Assembly: GCA_016222905.1 (NCBI GenBank)
Contig: JACRPZ010000007.1
Span: 1 to 35,223 of the forward strand
Direction of reading: 5' to 3'
Length of the DNA stretch: 35,223 nucleotides
DNA from: Nitrospirota bacterium
GTDB lineage: Bacteria > Nitrospirota > Thermodesulfovibrionia > UBA6902
The notes below the pieces were generated by a model. That model ran no database searches. It was not told the origin of the DNA and saw only the letters and a list, made by a program, of their open reading frames with translations. Position 1 is the stretch's first letter; each line of letters begins with the position of its first letter. The position numbers were made by a program, and so were the translations under genes. Shown piece after piece: positions 16,808 through 25,340 of the stretch.

Positions 16808-17788
16808 CTAATCGATTTCCTTATAGATCAGTTTAGAAATGTCCCTCAGGATCTCTTTTTGCTGCTCTATATTGTTGCCAATCGTCATGATCCCGAGTAT
16901 GTACGGGCGTGTAGGATGGTACACGATCCCGAACTCGTGCAGCTGCCGTTCTCTAACAGGAACATCCTGGCCGGATTCCCCGAATTTCGAAGCCACTTGT
17001 ACACCCCAAGGAACCCCTGACGCAATCCCTTGAAAATCCTCCTTACTGAGGATCTGAAGTGCCTTTTCTGACATATCACGGTTCAGGAAGGAGGCATTGT
17101 AGAGAATACGGAAATAGCCTGAATAATCGTGAATGGTGACGTAATTACTATCACCCTTCACCTTATTGTGCACATCCATTCCGTCAATAACATCATAAAG
17201 CTCTTGTAAATTCAGCCCATTATACAGAAGTGCAGTAGCATTGTTGTCAGAATAGCTGATCATGTAATGCAGCAGCTCTTCTATAGTATAGCTTTGCCCG
17301 GGTGTGATTGTGTAAGCCGGCGGTATATCCTGCAGCGCGCTCATGTCCACTGCACCGTCATAAATCATTGTGTGATTGAGTACACTATTGTCCGTTTCCG
17401 CGCGCTTGAGCCAGGCGATTAACACCGGCACCTTCATCATGCTTGCAGGATTGAATTCCCAATGTTCATTGATCTGGAACCATGGTCCGTCATACAGGTC
17501 ACGGTAATAGACCGAAATCTCCCGAACTCGTCCGTTTTGGATCTGCTTCTGTACGAAAGATTCAATCCTGCGCTTAAACGGTATTGGCTCCTGATTGATA
17601 TCAATCCCTTCGGGCAGCTCAATGTCCAGCAGGGGACTCGTAAAATGTATCCCTTTAGCTTGAATGAGACGAATCTTATGTCTCAATGTATTTTTGCAGC
17701 ACCAGACGTTACCATACCACCCGGCTGCGAATATAAGAATTGCCGCTGCCAGATACGCAAATAGGTGGCGGTATTTTGTTTTACTCAT
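16808..17788 (-). CDS. Membrane-anchored class A beta-lactamase-fold serine hydrolase
   Basis: A 326-residue protein with an N-terminal signal anchor (about residues 9-27) and a periplasmic serine-hydrolase domain of the beta-lactamase/penicillin-binding type. All three core motifs are visible: S116-M-M-K119, S180-D-N182 and K268-F-G270 (KTG equivalent). I see no clear omega-loop glutamate equivalent to Glu166, so it is more likely a peptidoglycan-acting or unknown hydrolase than a true beta-lactamase. The start ATG is the only good one before the hydrophobic segment. It stands alone; the next gene upstream is divergent. Confidence 0.85.
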   Translation of the reverse strand: MSKTKYRHLFAYLAAAILIFAAGWYGNVWCCKNTLRHKIRLIQAKGIHFTSPLLDIELPEGIDINQEPIPFKRRIESFVQKQIQNGRVREISVYYRDLYDGPWFQINEHWEFNPASMMKVPVLIAWLKRAETDNSVLNHTMIYDGAVDMSALQDIPPAYTITPGQSYTIEELLHYMISYSDNNATALLYNGLNLQELYDVIDGMDVHNKVKGDSNYVTIHDYSGYFRILYNASFLNRDMSEKALQILSKEDFQGIASGVPWGVQVASKFGESGQDVPVRERQLHEFGIVYHPTRPYILGIMTIGNNIEQQKEILRDISKLIYKEID

Positions 17789-17962
17789 CTTAATATTTTA
17801 GCACCATGTTCATGACAAAAGAAATGTCAGACCCATCAAGAGAGATAATTATGGACATATTCCTTGTGACACTTCTTTCCTCTTCCGGATAATATATTAA
17901 TCAGAGCCAGTACGCTGCTGCCTTCAGCACTTGCAGTGCAGCCATTGGGTCTCTAAAAACAC

Positions 17963-17991
17963 TTGCTATTATCTATCAGTATTAACATAAT
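17963..17991 (+). promoter_or_regulatory. Sigma-70-type promoter
   Basis: TTGCTA (17963-17968), a 17-bp spacer and CATAAT (17986-17991) give a start near 17998. That leaves a leader of about 36 bases to the small exported protein gene, which has an AAGGAGG ribosome site. Confidence 0.6.
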
Positions 17992-18033
17992 GTAACTAAA
18001 ATTAAGTTTTAAATACATTTTGAAGGAGGCGAT

Positions 18034-18600
18034 ATGTATATGACAAAAATTAATAATTATGGCTTGGCAAAAGAATGTTTTGTAACAACTCTTATCGCTG
18101 GCATAATTTTTAGTATCATTGTCAGCGTTATAGCACTGACCGCAGGGAGTGCGCAGGCACATTTAAGGAGTTCAGGAGGGTTGTGCGGAAGAGATGCTTT
18201 ATGTAAAATCCTTGAGGGCAAGGAGTTTGGTCTTATCAAATACTATTCTATGGGATCGGTACTCGTGATCCTTTATGACAGCGGTAAGTTTAGTGGTTTA
18301 ACTCTCTTTGTCCCTGAGGCTGATTACAGGAAAGAAAGAGGCACGATCAGTGACGCTGTTGATTTTTTAGAGGATATCCCAGAGATCAGCGGATTTACAG
18401 TGCTTAAGGGCAAGAGGTCAGCCGGTTGGTTTAAGACTGAAGTTATAGAGGGTGTTTATGTGATAAAACCCCAGTATGAAGTTACAAGCGAATATCGGGC
18501 GCCTGACTACAGATTTTCTGATAAAGGCGGTAAGATCATAATGTATATAACTCCAACATACAGACAACGTGATGATTTTGAGCGGTTACTGATTCATTAA
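18034..18600 (+). CDS. Hypothetical exported or membrane-anchored protein
   Basis: A 188-residue protein I do not recognise. A hydrophobic segment (about residues 18-38) ends in AGSAQA, a possible signal-peptidase site, so the rest is probably periplasmic. The mature part has mixed strands and two nearby cysteines (GLCGRDALC) that could form a disulfide. GGAGG lies 4 bases before ATG 18034; ATG 18040 is equally possible. It has its own promoter and converges on the chemotaxis receptor gene, 31 bases from its end. Confidence 0.65.
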   Translation: MYMTKINNYGLAKECFVTTLIAGIIFSIIVSVIALTAGSAQAHLRSSGGLCGRDALCKILEGKEFGLIKYYSMGSVLVILYDSGKFSGLTLFVPEADYRKERGTISDAVDFLEDIPEISGFTVLKGKRSAGWFKTEVIEGVYVIKPQYEVTSEYRAPDYRFSDKGGKIIMYITPTYRQRDDFERLLIH

Positions 18601-18631
18601 GAGCCCGTTGACAATAAGATATTTTAGCAGG

Positions 18632-20704
18632 TTAAACCTTGAATTTATTCATCTCTTCAAGAAGGTTCAGGGCGTCTTTATGTAAAAGAGAGATGATATC
18701 ATTCATGGCGTTTGAAGCGTCAACAAGCGTGCTGCTTGTGCTCCGGATCTTATCCATTGATCTCACTATTTCAATGCTCTTTTCCTCATGTCTGCTGGTG
18801 GCGTTTGCCATCTGAATAGTCTGTTCGGAAATATTTTCAGAAAGCTCAGCCATCCTGCTGGTCCCCTCTTTCTGTTCATTGACAGCCCTCTGTATATTGC
18901 TTGATAAGTTCTTCACCTTTTCAGTCTCTTTTATAATGAAATTGCTCCCTTTGCTCTGTTCCTGTATTGCGGAGGATATCTTTCCTGTCTGTCCTGTCAT
19001 ATGCTCAATAGAGGTTGTGATATTATTTATTACGAGCGCCTCTTCTTCGGTTGCCCTCTGTATCGCCCTTGCCATTGATGTGGAGGCCTTGGAACTCTCT
19101 ATTATGTTCTTGAGCGTCTCGTTCAAGTCGTTGACAAGCTTCATGCCGCTCTCAACGGTCTTGATGCTGTCAGAGACCATCTTGACGCTTGAACTGGTTT
19201 CAGCCTGCACTGATTTAATAAGTCCGGAAATCTCGCTTGTTGACTCGGTGGTTCTGTGCGCAAGCGCCTTTATCTCCTCAGCCACTACAGCAAACCCTTT
19301 GCCGTGTTCGCCGGATTGAGAAGCAAGAATGGCGGCGTTAAGGGCAAGTAGGGTGGTCCGGTCGGCAACATCGTCTATCACGTTCAGTATTTTGCCGATG
19401 TCAACACTCTTCTTCCCAAGCTTATTTATGGTTTCAGAGAGAGAGACGATGTCGCTCTTTATATTTTGCATCCCCTTTATAGCGGCATTTAATGCCTTCA
19501 TGCCCCTCTCTGAGGCGTTCTTCATGACTGCATCGGCAAGAACAACTGACTCTTTCGCCCTGTCGTCTATATCTCTTGTTGTGGCGTTTACTTCTTCTAT
19601 TGAAGACGCTATGCCGATTGAGGAGTCTGTAAGTTTCTCCGTACTATCTGCCACCTGCTTAATGTTAGCGAGAAGCTCTTCAATAATGGAGGCTGTCTCC
19701 TGAGCTGATTCGCTGTTTATATTCGCGTTTTCAGATATTGATTCCATGGACGTTTTTGTCTCCATGACTGCGGCAGATGTTTCATGGGCGACCTGAGAAA
19801 GGCTCCTCGTGCTTTCAGCCACCTGTGTTATCGCCACGCCCATCTCCTGCACAGCAAGTGTGGCGCTCTGAATCTCATCCTTTTGCATATCGGAGACGTC
19901 CAGCACCTCCCTCGATGTAATTACAACATTCTCCGTAGCCCTTGAAACACTCCGGCTGACAGCCACTATCTTGGCGATCATATCCTTGAGATTAAAGACC
20001 ATCTTGTTTATCGCCTCTCCGAGCTTTGCAACCTCATCCTCGCCTCTAATGTGTATCTTTTCCGTAAGATCGCCTGACGCGATCTTGTTGGCGCCCTTCT
20101 CCATAACAATTATAGGCTGGGTGATAAATCTGGATATAGAAAAGAAAACAAATACGAGTGATATTGCAAAACAGAGCACGGAAATTCCGAGCGCCCATTT
20201 GAGCAGTTCATACAGACGCGACTTTATGACCTCCATTTTAACCCCTAAAATAAGAACTCCGGCAAGTTTCTCCTCTGAATCAAGGATGGGAAACGACAGG
20301 TTATACAAAGGGGGAGCGGTCTGTGTCAGCATCTTTTTGGAAGAAAGCGTGTTAACATACACTTCATCTGTAAGTCTGATGCCTATTTTTTGAATGTCGC
20401 TATGATACAGTATCTTCCCGTCTCTGTCTATGACCATTGAATGTCCAATGGCTTCGTCTCTTGATATGAGTTCCTGAAGTTTTTCGTTTAACCCCTCCAT
20501 TAAATCAATATGAACTCCGAGACTTACTATCTTGCTTATCTCTCTATGCATGCCCTCGCCTATGGCAGAGGTTTTGGAAAGAATGGCGTTCTTATACCTG
20601 TCAAATGCTATATATGTCAGAACACCGGTGTTTACAGTTATGATAAAGAAGAGGATGCCGGAAACTATGAATATTGCCTTTTTCTGAAGTGTAAATCTTA
20701 ACAT
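18632..20704 (-). CDS. Methyl-accepting chemotaxis protein
   Basis: A 690-residue transmembrane chemoreceptor. TM1 (about 10-32) is followed by a periplasmic Cache-like sensor (about 33-170, with [13 protein letters not shown] and [20 protein letters not shown]), TM2 (about 171-193), a HAMP domain and a long cytoplasmic coiled coil. The signalling tip is [28 protein letters not shown]. No C-terminal CheR-binding pentapeptide is visible and no heme motif lies in the sensor. The start is ATG 20704 in TGATG overlap with the upstream stop; GTG 20707 adds one residue. It is the last gene of a four-gene operon with the substrate-binding protein, porin and cytochrome, which suggests it senses a substrate or redox state linked to electron export. 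Confidence 0.93.
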   Translation of the reverse strand: MLRFTLQKKAIFIVSGILFFIITVNTGVLTYIAFDRYKNAILSKTSAIGEGMHREISKIVSLGVHIDLMEGLNEKLQELISRDEAIGHSMVIDRDGKILYHSDIQKIGIRLTDEVYVNTLSSKKMLTQTAPPLYNLSFPILDSEEKLAGVLILGVKMEVIKSRLYELLKWALGISVLCFAISLVFVFFSISRFITQPIIVMEKGANKIASGDLTEKIHIRGEDEVAKLGEAINKMVFNLKDMIAKIVAVSRSVSRATENVVITSREVLDVSDMQKDEIQSATLAVQEMGVAITQVAESTRSLSQVAHETSAAVMETKTSMESISENANINSESAQETASIIEELLANIKQVADSTEKLTDSSIGIASSIEEVNATTRDIDDRAKESVVLADAVMKNASERGMKALNAAIKGMQNIKSDIVSLSETINKLGKKSVDIGKILNVIDDVADRTTLLALNAAILASQSGEHGKGFAVVAEEIKALAHRTTESTSEISGLIKSVQAETSSSVKMVSDSIKTVESGMKLVNDLNETLKNIIESSKASTSMARAIQRATEEEALVINNITTSIEHMTGQTGKISSAIQEQSKGSNFIIKETEKVKNLSSNIQRAVNEQKEGTSRMAELSENISEQTIQMANATSRHEEKSIEIVRSMDKIRSTSSTLVDASNAMNDIISLLHKDALNLLEEMNKFKV

Positions 20705-21669
20705 CACTTAATGATCTTTGTAGCCGAACTCAAAAGGTCAAACGGCACCTTCAACCCCATGCTTGACGCTTCTTTAAGGTTTATAATCATATCTACTTTG
20801 CCGGGCTCAACTACCGGAAGGGAAGATGCCTTTGCGCCTTTCAGCAGCTTTATGACCAGCTTTGCCGCCTCCCTGCCCTGTTCCTGCGGATTTGCGGTTA
20901 TGGTTAGCAGTACCCCTTTATCCTCTTCTGTGCCTGTCAGTGTGGCTGTAGGAATATTTGCCTTGCGCGCTATATCAATTATGTTGCTGATGCAGTATTG
21001 AGTAGGACAGCTTGTGGTTATCAGAAGCGCATCAACTCCGGTTATCTTTGCGGTATCCTGCGCCCTTTTGATATTAAGCATTACGGATTTAAAACCCATG
21101 CTCTCTTCAAGTTTTTTGACCTCTTCAGCCTGAAGCAACGTGTCCTTCTCAGTGTCGCTGTACAGAACCCCCAGTTTGGAAAAATTCGATATGCTCTTCA
21201 GTTTTTTTAATAGGGTTGAAACGGAGACTTTGGAACTGATGCCTGTTGCGTTCTTAAGGGATATGCCGACTCCGCGAGGGTCAAATACTCCCGCAAATAC
21301 CACGGGTATGGTCGACTGCTCGCCAACTGCTGCCAATGTAGAGGGAGCGCCGTAAGAGACTATTATAGTTACGCCAACCGCGTCGAATTTTCTTGCGGTA
21401 TTCATAAGTGATATAGAGTCAGGAAGCGGTTTCTGAACTATAATCTCAGCTTCCAATATATTGCTGCTTGATGCCTTCTTTTCCGCTATTGCCTCTGATA
21501 AGAGCGTTTCGGTAAATGCCTTGTGCATCTCCTCATAGTACGGGATATTAGGTATCATTATAACACCTATCGTCTTATCAGCAGCCATAACTGAGCCGCT
21601 GTTGAGAACCATGGAAATGACAAAAAGATAAAGCATTAAGCGCCATATTTTTATACTGATTTTTGTCAT
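20704..21669 (-). CDS. ABC-type substrate-binding protein (PF04392-like)
   Basis: A 321-residue periplasmic binding protein with a signal peptide ending near VMA-ADKT. It has the two-lobe pattern of the ABC_sub_bind family: [35 protein letters not shown] and [20 protein letters not shown] pair could form a disulfide. No permease or ATPase gene is adjacent. Its stop overlaps the start of a chemoreceptor gene, and the porin ends 7 bases before its start. A sensory role, presenting a ligand to the receptor, is therefore more likely than transport. Ligands of this family vary (tryptophan and other organics), so none is assigned. Confidence 0.87.
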   Translation of the reverse strand: MTKISIKIWRLMLYLFVISMVLNSGSVMAADKTIGVIMIPNIPYYEEMHKAFTETLLSEAIAEKKASSSNILEAEIIVQKPLPDSISLMNTARKFDAVGVTIIVSYGAPSTLAAVGEQSTIPVVFAGVFDPRGVGISLKNATGISSKVSVSTLLKKLKSISNFSKLGVLYSDTEKDTLLQAEEVKKLEESMGFKSVMLNIKRAQDTAKITGVDALLITTSCPTQYCISNIIDIARKANIPTATLTGTEEDKGVLLTITANPQEQGREAAKLVIKLLKGAKASSLPVVEPGKVDMIINLKEASSMGLKVPFDLLSSATKIIK

Positions 21670-21676
21670 AATCTGC

Positions 21677-23614
21677 TCACCATTTTTTCAGGAATGTCAG
21701 GATTAGGCGATGCCCCCTGCCGTCCTCAATATCGTCATTAGGGTTGTCAAGAATATCATCAAGCTTGCCGTGTAGGTACTCAATCATCAAAGAAGAGTTT
21801 TGCATAAACATGTACTCCCCTGATATTGAATAGACCGTCTTTTCTGTCTTCATCTCGGAAAACGAGTCTATGGCTACAGGCTGAGTCAGGTTTATATCTT
21901 CAACATGAAAGCTTCCACTGCTCCTTGTATTGCTCACGCCCGCATTAAGGTGTACTCTTTCAACGGGAATATACATAGCGTAAATTGAATAGTTATGAGA
22001 GGTGTTTTTGTAAGGGACGTAAGGGTCAATATTGGGTGTACCTGCAGTGTTGTGGTATTCGATATCCTGCTGGGTTTTGTCATTAAGATAAAAATAACTT
22101 GCCGTAAGCGAGAGATCTTTGAGCGGCAGAATAGTTACGCTTCCCAAAATACGATTCTGATTTACATTTCTCTTATCAGCCGCTTCTGTATCTATGTAGT
22201 GAAGTTCGTCCCTCTCCCCATCTTTTATTTTATAGCTTAAGAAGGTGTTTACCTTCTGAACCGGCATCCATGATACCGAGAACTCCCCTTCATCAGAGGT
22301 GTCCGGCTCAATATTTGTGGATGGGTTGTCGGTTGATTTGTGCGTATAACCGGCCTTGAGATTCAGGTTCCTCCTCAGCTTCAGGTCTGCGCTGGCTGAT
22401 GCCTTGCTGGTTGAGGTCTTCTCAGGCAGATCCCATTCTTCAGCGTTCTTTCTGCGAATGTTGTCATAAGAGAATTTCGCCTTCAGCGTCAGGTTTTTCG
22501 AAGCTCTGTATCTTGCGGTCCCTGAAAAAGTGTTTGAAACAGATGAGACGGACGGTTTCACGCTATATGTGTATTTGTTTGAAGGGTCGGATCCATCCGT
22601 GATAGTTACGCTCTCCGGATTATCAACATCCCTGTCGTTATAGCGGTAATTAAAGAAGAATGTCAATTTCTCAATAGGCATCCATGTCACTTCGCCTGAG
22701 CCTGTCACGTAATCCGCCTTAGCTTCGCTGTCGGAGTTCTCCCTGCTTGTATTTGACAAGGTCGCGGACGCTACAAGCCTGCCGGTGTAAGAGGTATGCA
22801 GCCTGATAGTATTGGTTGAACCCTTAAGCTCCGGGATCAGATTGTGGGGATATACTCCAGCCGTTCTGGTGCCTCCCGCGCTGTAGCTATCGTAAAGGAT
22901 ATCATCCCCACCTGCGCGGAACCTCTTCTCGCTGTGTGAAATATCTACTTCAACAGGGCCGAGGTGGCTGTTTGCACCGATTACGATATCTTCTGTTTTC
23001 CAATTGATATCCCTGCTCCTTGACGCCCTCACCTGCTCGTTGAAATAGGCTGCCCCAGACATAAATCTCTGCTGCTGTGTTCCATCCTTCTCAACGAGAC
23101 CCTCCTCAACATACCCATGTAAAGGGAAGTCCGGGGCTTTCAGTCTGAAGAAGAACGAGCTTAGGCTCGTCTTAATGCCGTACTCCTCGCCCGCATCTCT
23201 GACATCAACTCTGGGAGAGGCTGTGGCCGGATCAAGGTCTATCAGCGTTATATTATCAAGGTTGTGGTACAGAGTTGTGTTGAGCCCCCTGAAAGAGAGG
23301 ATATCTTTATATGAGTAACTCAGATCTCCGGCATAGTCTTTTCCGTTATTCACGTTTAAATCAATATGCATTCTATGAGGAAGCATTATCAGTTGCGTCT
23401 CTACCCCAAGAACAATTGAATTATGAAGGTACTCGTACTCCCCAACCTGCGCTGAACCGCTCAGATCAATAAACCTGAAGCCGCCAGAGAGTGTCAATGA
23501 ACTATTGATTTTTCCGCTCTCCTCAGCCGTATCCCCCATGCCTGTTTCTTCGGCAAAGAGGCTGCCATGAAAAAATATAAGAACCAATGTAACAATCAAA
23601 AATATTCTCTTCAT
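21677..23614 (-). CDS. MtrB/PioB-family outer-membrane beta-barrel
   Basis: A 645-residue protein with a signal peptide (MKRIFLIVTLVLIFFHGSLFA) and alternating beta-strands through to a C-terminal aromatic residue (ILTFLKKW). This matches the MtrB/PioB decaheme-associated porins that sheath a multiheme cytochrome across the outer membrane. I start at ATG 23614 because GGAGG precedes it. The frame extends upstream to 23794, but that part overlaps the cytochrome gene. The decaheme gene ends 10 bases before the start. Repeated sheet motifs such as SYTGRLVASATLSNTSREN and KAGYTHKSTD support the barrel. Related families include DMSO-reductase-linked porins. Confidence 0.87.
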   Translation of the reverse strand: MKRIFLIVTLVLIFFHGSLFAEETGMGDTAEESGKINSSLTLSGGFRFIDLSGSAQVGEYEYLHNSIVLGVETQLIMLPHRMHIDLNVNNGKDYAGDLSYSYKDILSFRGLNTTLYHNLDNITLIDLDPATASPRVDVRDAGEEYGIKTSLSSFFFRLKAPDFPLHGYVEEGLVEKDGTQQQRFMSGAAYFNEQVRASRSRDINWKTEDIVIGANSHLGPVEVDISHSEKRFRAGGDDILYDSYSAGGTRTAGVYPHNLIPELKGSTNTIRLHTSYTGRLVASATLSNTSRENSDSEAKADYVTGSGEVTWMPIEKLTFFFNYRYNDRDVDNPESVTITDGSDPSNKYTYSVKPSVSSVSNTFSGTARYRASKNLTLKAKFSYDNIRRKNAEEWDLPEKTSTSKASASADLKLRRNLNLKAGYTHKSTDNPSTNIEPDTSDEGEFSVSWMPVQKVNTFLSYKIKDGERDELHYIDTEAADKRNVNQNRILGSVTILPLKDLSLTASYFYLNDKTQQDIEYHNTAGTPNIDPYVPYKNTSHNYSIYAMYIPVERVHLNAGVSNTRSSGSFHVEDINLTQPVAIDSFSEMKTEKTVYSISGEYMFMQNSSLMIEYLHGKLDDILDNPNDDIEDGRGHRLILTFLKKW

Positions 23615-23624
23615 TTCGCCTCCT

Positions 23625-24620
23625 TTATTGTGTAAACCTTCCGTTTCCGCTTGCGGAAGGAAGGTCAGTGCCGTGTATTTGTGAATGGCAGTCAGTGCAT
23701 CTCGTATTGAAAGCCCCTTTGCCTTCTGCAGCTGAAGTCGAAGATGTCCTGTGAACAGGATGGCACTGAAGACATAAAAACGGCAGACTGACATTAAGCA
23801 GGTTGTTATTTACCGAACCGTGGGGTCTATGGCACGTAAGGCAATCCTCGGTGTTGTCAGCATGCTCAAATACAAAAGGGCCCTCTTTTTCAGCATGGCA
23901 CTTTGTGCATGTCTGCTTTACAGATGATTTTATCAGAGACTTTTCATTGCCGCTGCCATGCGGATTATGGCAGTTATTGCAGAATATCTTCTTTTCAGGA
24001 ACCGGGTGATGGCTCGGCAAAGAGAATTCCGCTTTGATCTCCTGATGACATCTCTCGCACATATCAGCCATCTCGCTGTTTCTTACGATCATGTCAGGCC
24101 CCTTATGGATATTGTGGCAGTCAGAACAGGAAACATCGTTCACGGAATGCGCGCCTGCGTTCCAGTTATGTAGATTGAAAGTAGCATTTGCAGTGTGGCA
24201 TTTAAGGCATATAAGGGATTTTGCCTGCGGCGGCAGATTATTAAGGTCTATAAGCGTATCGTAGGCGCACTTTGTCCGCTTTCCTGCCTTCAAATCCTCC
24301 GCAACCTTTTCCGGTGTAAGCCCTGCTACGGCAAGGCTGCCGGGACCGTGACAGGATTCGCAGTTTACAAGCGGTAGGCCGGAACTCTTTGAAAGCTGCG
24401 CCCCCATTGTACTCGCATCAAGATCGCGCTTTAGCTTATCGTGAAAATGACAGGCAGAGAGGCAGTTATCTGTTCCGATATAGTCTGCATCAAACCTTCC
24501 GGCAAGCAGACGCTCATACTCCTTTATCGGTCCGATCGGCTTGGAAGATTTGAGAGTCTCACAGCCGTTGAGTACAGCTATGGAGACAATAAAAAAAAGG
24601 ACGGCATTTCGTAACGCCAT
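23625..24620 (-). CDS. Decaheme c-type cytochrome, DmsE/MtrA-like lipoprotein
   Basis: A 331-residue multiheme cytochrome. Nine CXXCH motifs lie at about residues 87, 138, 165, 188, 214, 238, 260, 283 and 308. The first expected motif is C53-LSA-C57-H58, with three residues between the cysteines. If it binds heme the protein has ten. The N-terminus has a lipobox (VLNGC, Cys20), so it is probably a lipoprotein, whereas MtrA and DmsE are usually soluble in the periplasm. With the downstream MtrB/PioB gene it would form a conduit moving electrons across the outer membrane. GGGGGTG precedes the ATG. It is the first gene of the four-gene operon and has a clear upstream promoter. The terminal electron acceptor or donor is unknown. 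Confidence 0.92.
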   Translation of the reverse strand: MALRNAVLFFIVSIAVLNGCETLKSSKPIGPIKEYERLLAGRFDADYIGTDNCLSACHFHDKLKRDLDASTMGAQLSKSSGLPLVNCESCHGPGSLAVAGLTPEKVAEDLKAGKRTKCAYDTLIDLNNLPPQAKSLICLKCHTANATFNLHNWNAGAHSVNDVSCSDCHNIHKGPDMIVRNSEMADMCERCHQEIKAEFSLPSHHPVPEKKIFCNNCHNPHGSGNEKSLIKSSVKQTCTKCHAEKEGPFVFEHADNTEDCLTCHRPHGSVNNNLLNVSLPFLCLQCHPVHRTSSTSAAEGKGAFNTRCTDCHSQIHGTDLPSASGNGRFTQ

Positions 24621-24656
24621 ATTTCACCCCCTGTGAATAAATGGATGGTATAAAAT

Positions 24657-24737
24657 CAAATTTGCTTCATTACAATTTATATCACTTAAGAAAATAAGTC
24701 AATAGTAAATAATCTTTCCTGTAGAGAAGCAAATTTG
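24657..24737 (-). promoter_or_regulatory. Cytochrome-operon promoter flanked by 12-bp inverted repeats
   Basis: On the minus strand TTGACT (24702-24697) and, after 17 bp, TAAATT (24679-24674) form a promoter with a start near 24667. CAAATTTGCTTC (24657-24668) and GAAGCAAATTTG (24726-24737) are perfect inverted repeats on either side, each containing the palindrome CAAATTTG. One overlaps the transcription start; the other lies about 65 bases upstream. This suggests a paired operator, or the ends of a tiny element. Confidence 0.65.
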
Positions 24738-24778
24738 TAGTGGTAATTATTGAAGTCAGCCTTCCATAATTAGAGGCA

Positions 24779-25198
24779 TTATTCCCCGATTATCTTTACA
24801 AGCACCCGTTTCTTTCTTCTGCCGTCAAACTCTCCGTAGAAGATACGCTCCCATGTCCCAAAGTCGAGTTGTCCTTTTGTGACGGCGACAACTACCTCTC
24901 TTCCCATCATCTGTCTTTTTAGATGGGCGTCGCCGTTGTCTTCGCCTGTGCGGTTATGTTGATATTGTGAAATTGGCTCATGCGGGGCGAGTTTCTCAAG
25001 CCATTTCTCATAGTCATGGTGAAGGCCTGATTCATCGTCATTTATAAATACGGAAGCTGTTATATGCATCGCATTGCAGAGCAATAATCCTTCCCTGATG
25101 CCGCTTTCCCGTAAACATTCTTCCACTTGAGAAGTAATATTTACAAATGCGCGTCTGGTAGGCACATTAAACCAGAGTTCTTTGCGGTAACTTTTCAT
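24779..25198 (-). CDS. YjbQ/UPF0047 family protein
   Basis: A 139-residue member of the YjbQ (UPF0047, secondary thiamine-phosphate synthase) family. Signs are [18 protein letters not shown] in the middle and [41 protein letters not shown] at the C-terminus. The conserved histidines H-x-T and HL-K probably coordinate a metal. The physiological role is debated. AGGGAGAGG precedes the ATG. It lies downstream of the NifA-like gene across a palindromic repeat. Confidence 0.9.
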   Translation of the reverse strand: MKSYRKELWFNVPTRRAFVNITSQVEECLRESGIREGLLLCNAMHITASVFINDDESGLHHDYEKWLEKLAPHEPISQYQHNRTGEDNGDAHLKRQMMGREVVVAVTKGQLDFGTWERIFYGEFDGRRKKRVLVKIIGE

Positions 25199-25227
25199 CC
25201 TCTCCCTCCATTTGTGTGAGTAATTAC

Positions 25228-25286
25228 TTCCCCTCCCTTGAGGGAGGGGAACAAAAAATGTGGGTCCATCCCCTTAAGGGAGAGGG
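25228..25286. repeat. Palindromic repeat, CCCTCCC subtype
   Basis: TTCCCCTCCCTTGAGGGAGG is a tight hairpin, followed by a second, weaker CCCCTTAAGGG palindrome. The subtype recurs at 30710 and differs from the CCCCTCTTTG subtype at 4945, 27998 and 29356. Confidence 0.75.
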
Positions 25287-25340
25287 ACTTTAGAAGAGCC
25301 ATTAAGAAGGAATATACCGTTCACGCAACTTATTATTAAT

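Noticed and set aside
18879-20393. Long plus-strand frames inside the chemoreceptor gene
   Set aside because: They are antisense to a clearly coding coiled coil and show the Ser/Leu-rich composition of shadow frames.
23615-23794. N-terminal extension of the porin gene
   Set aside because: It overlaps the cytochrome gene, and a clear signal peptide with GGAGG starts at 23614.
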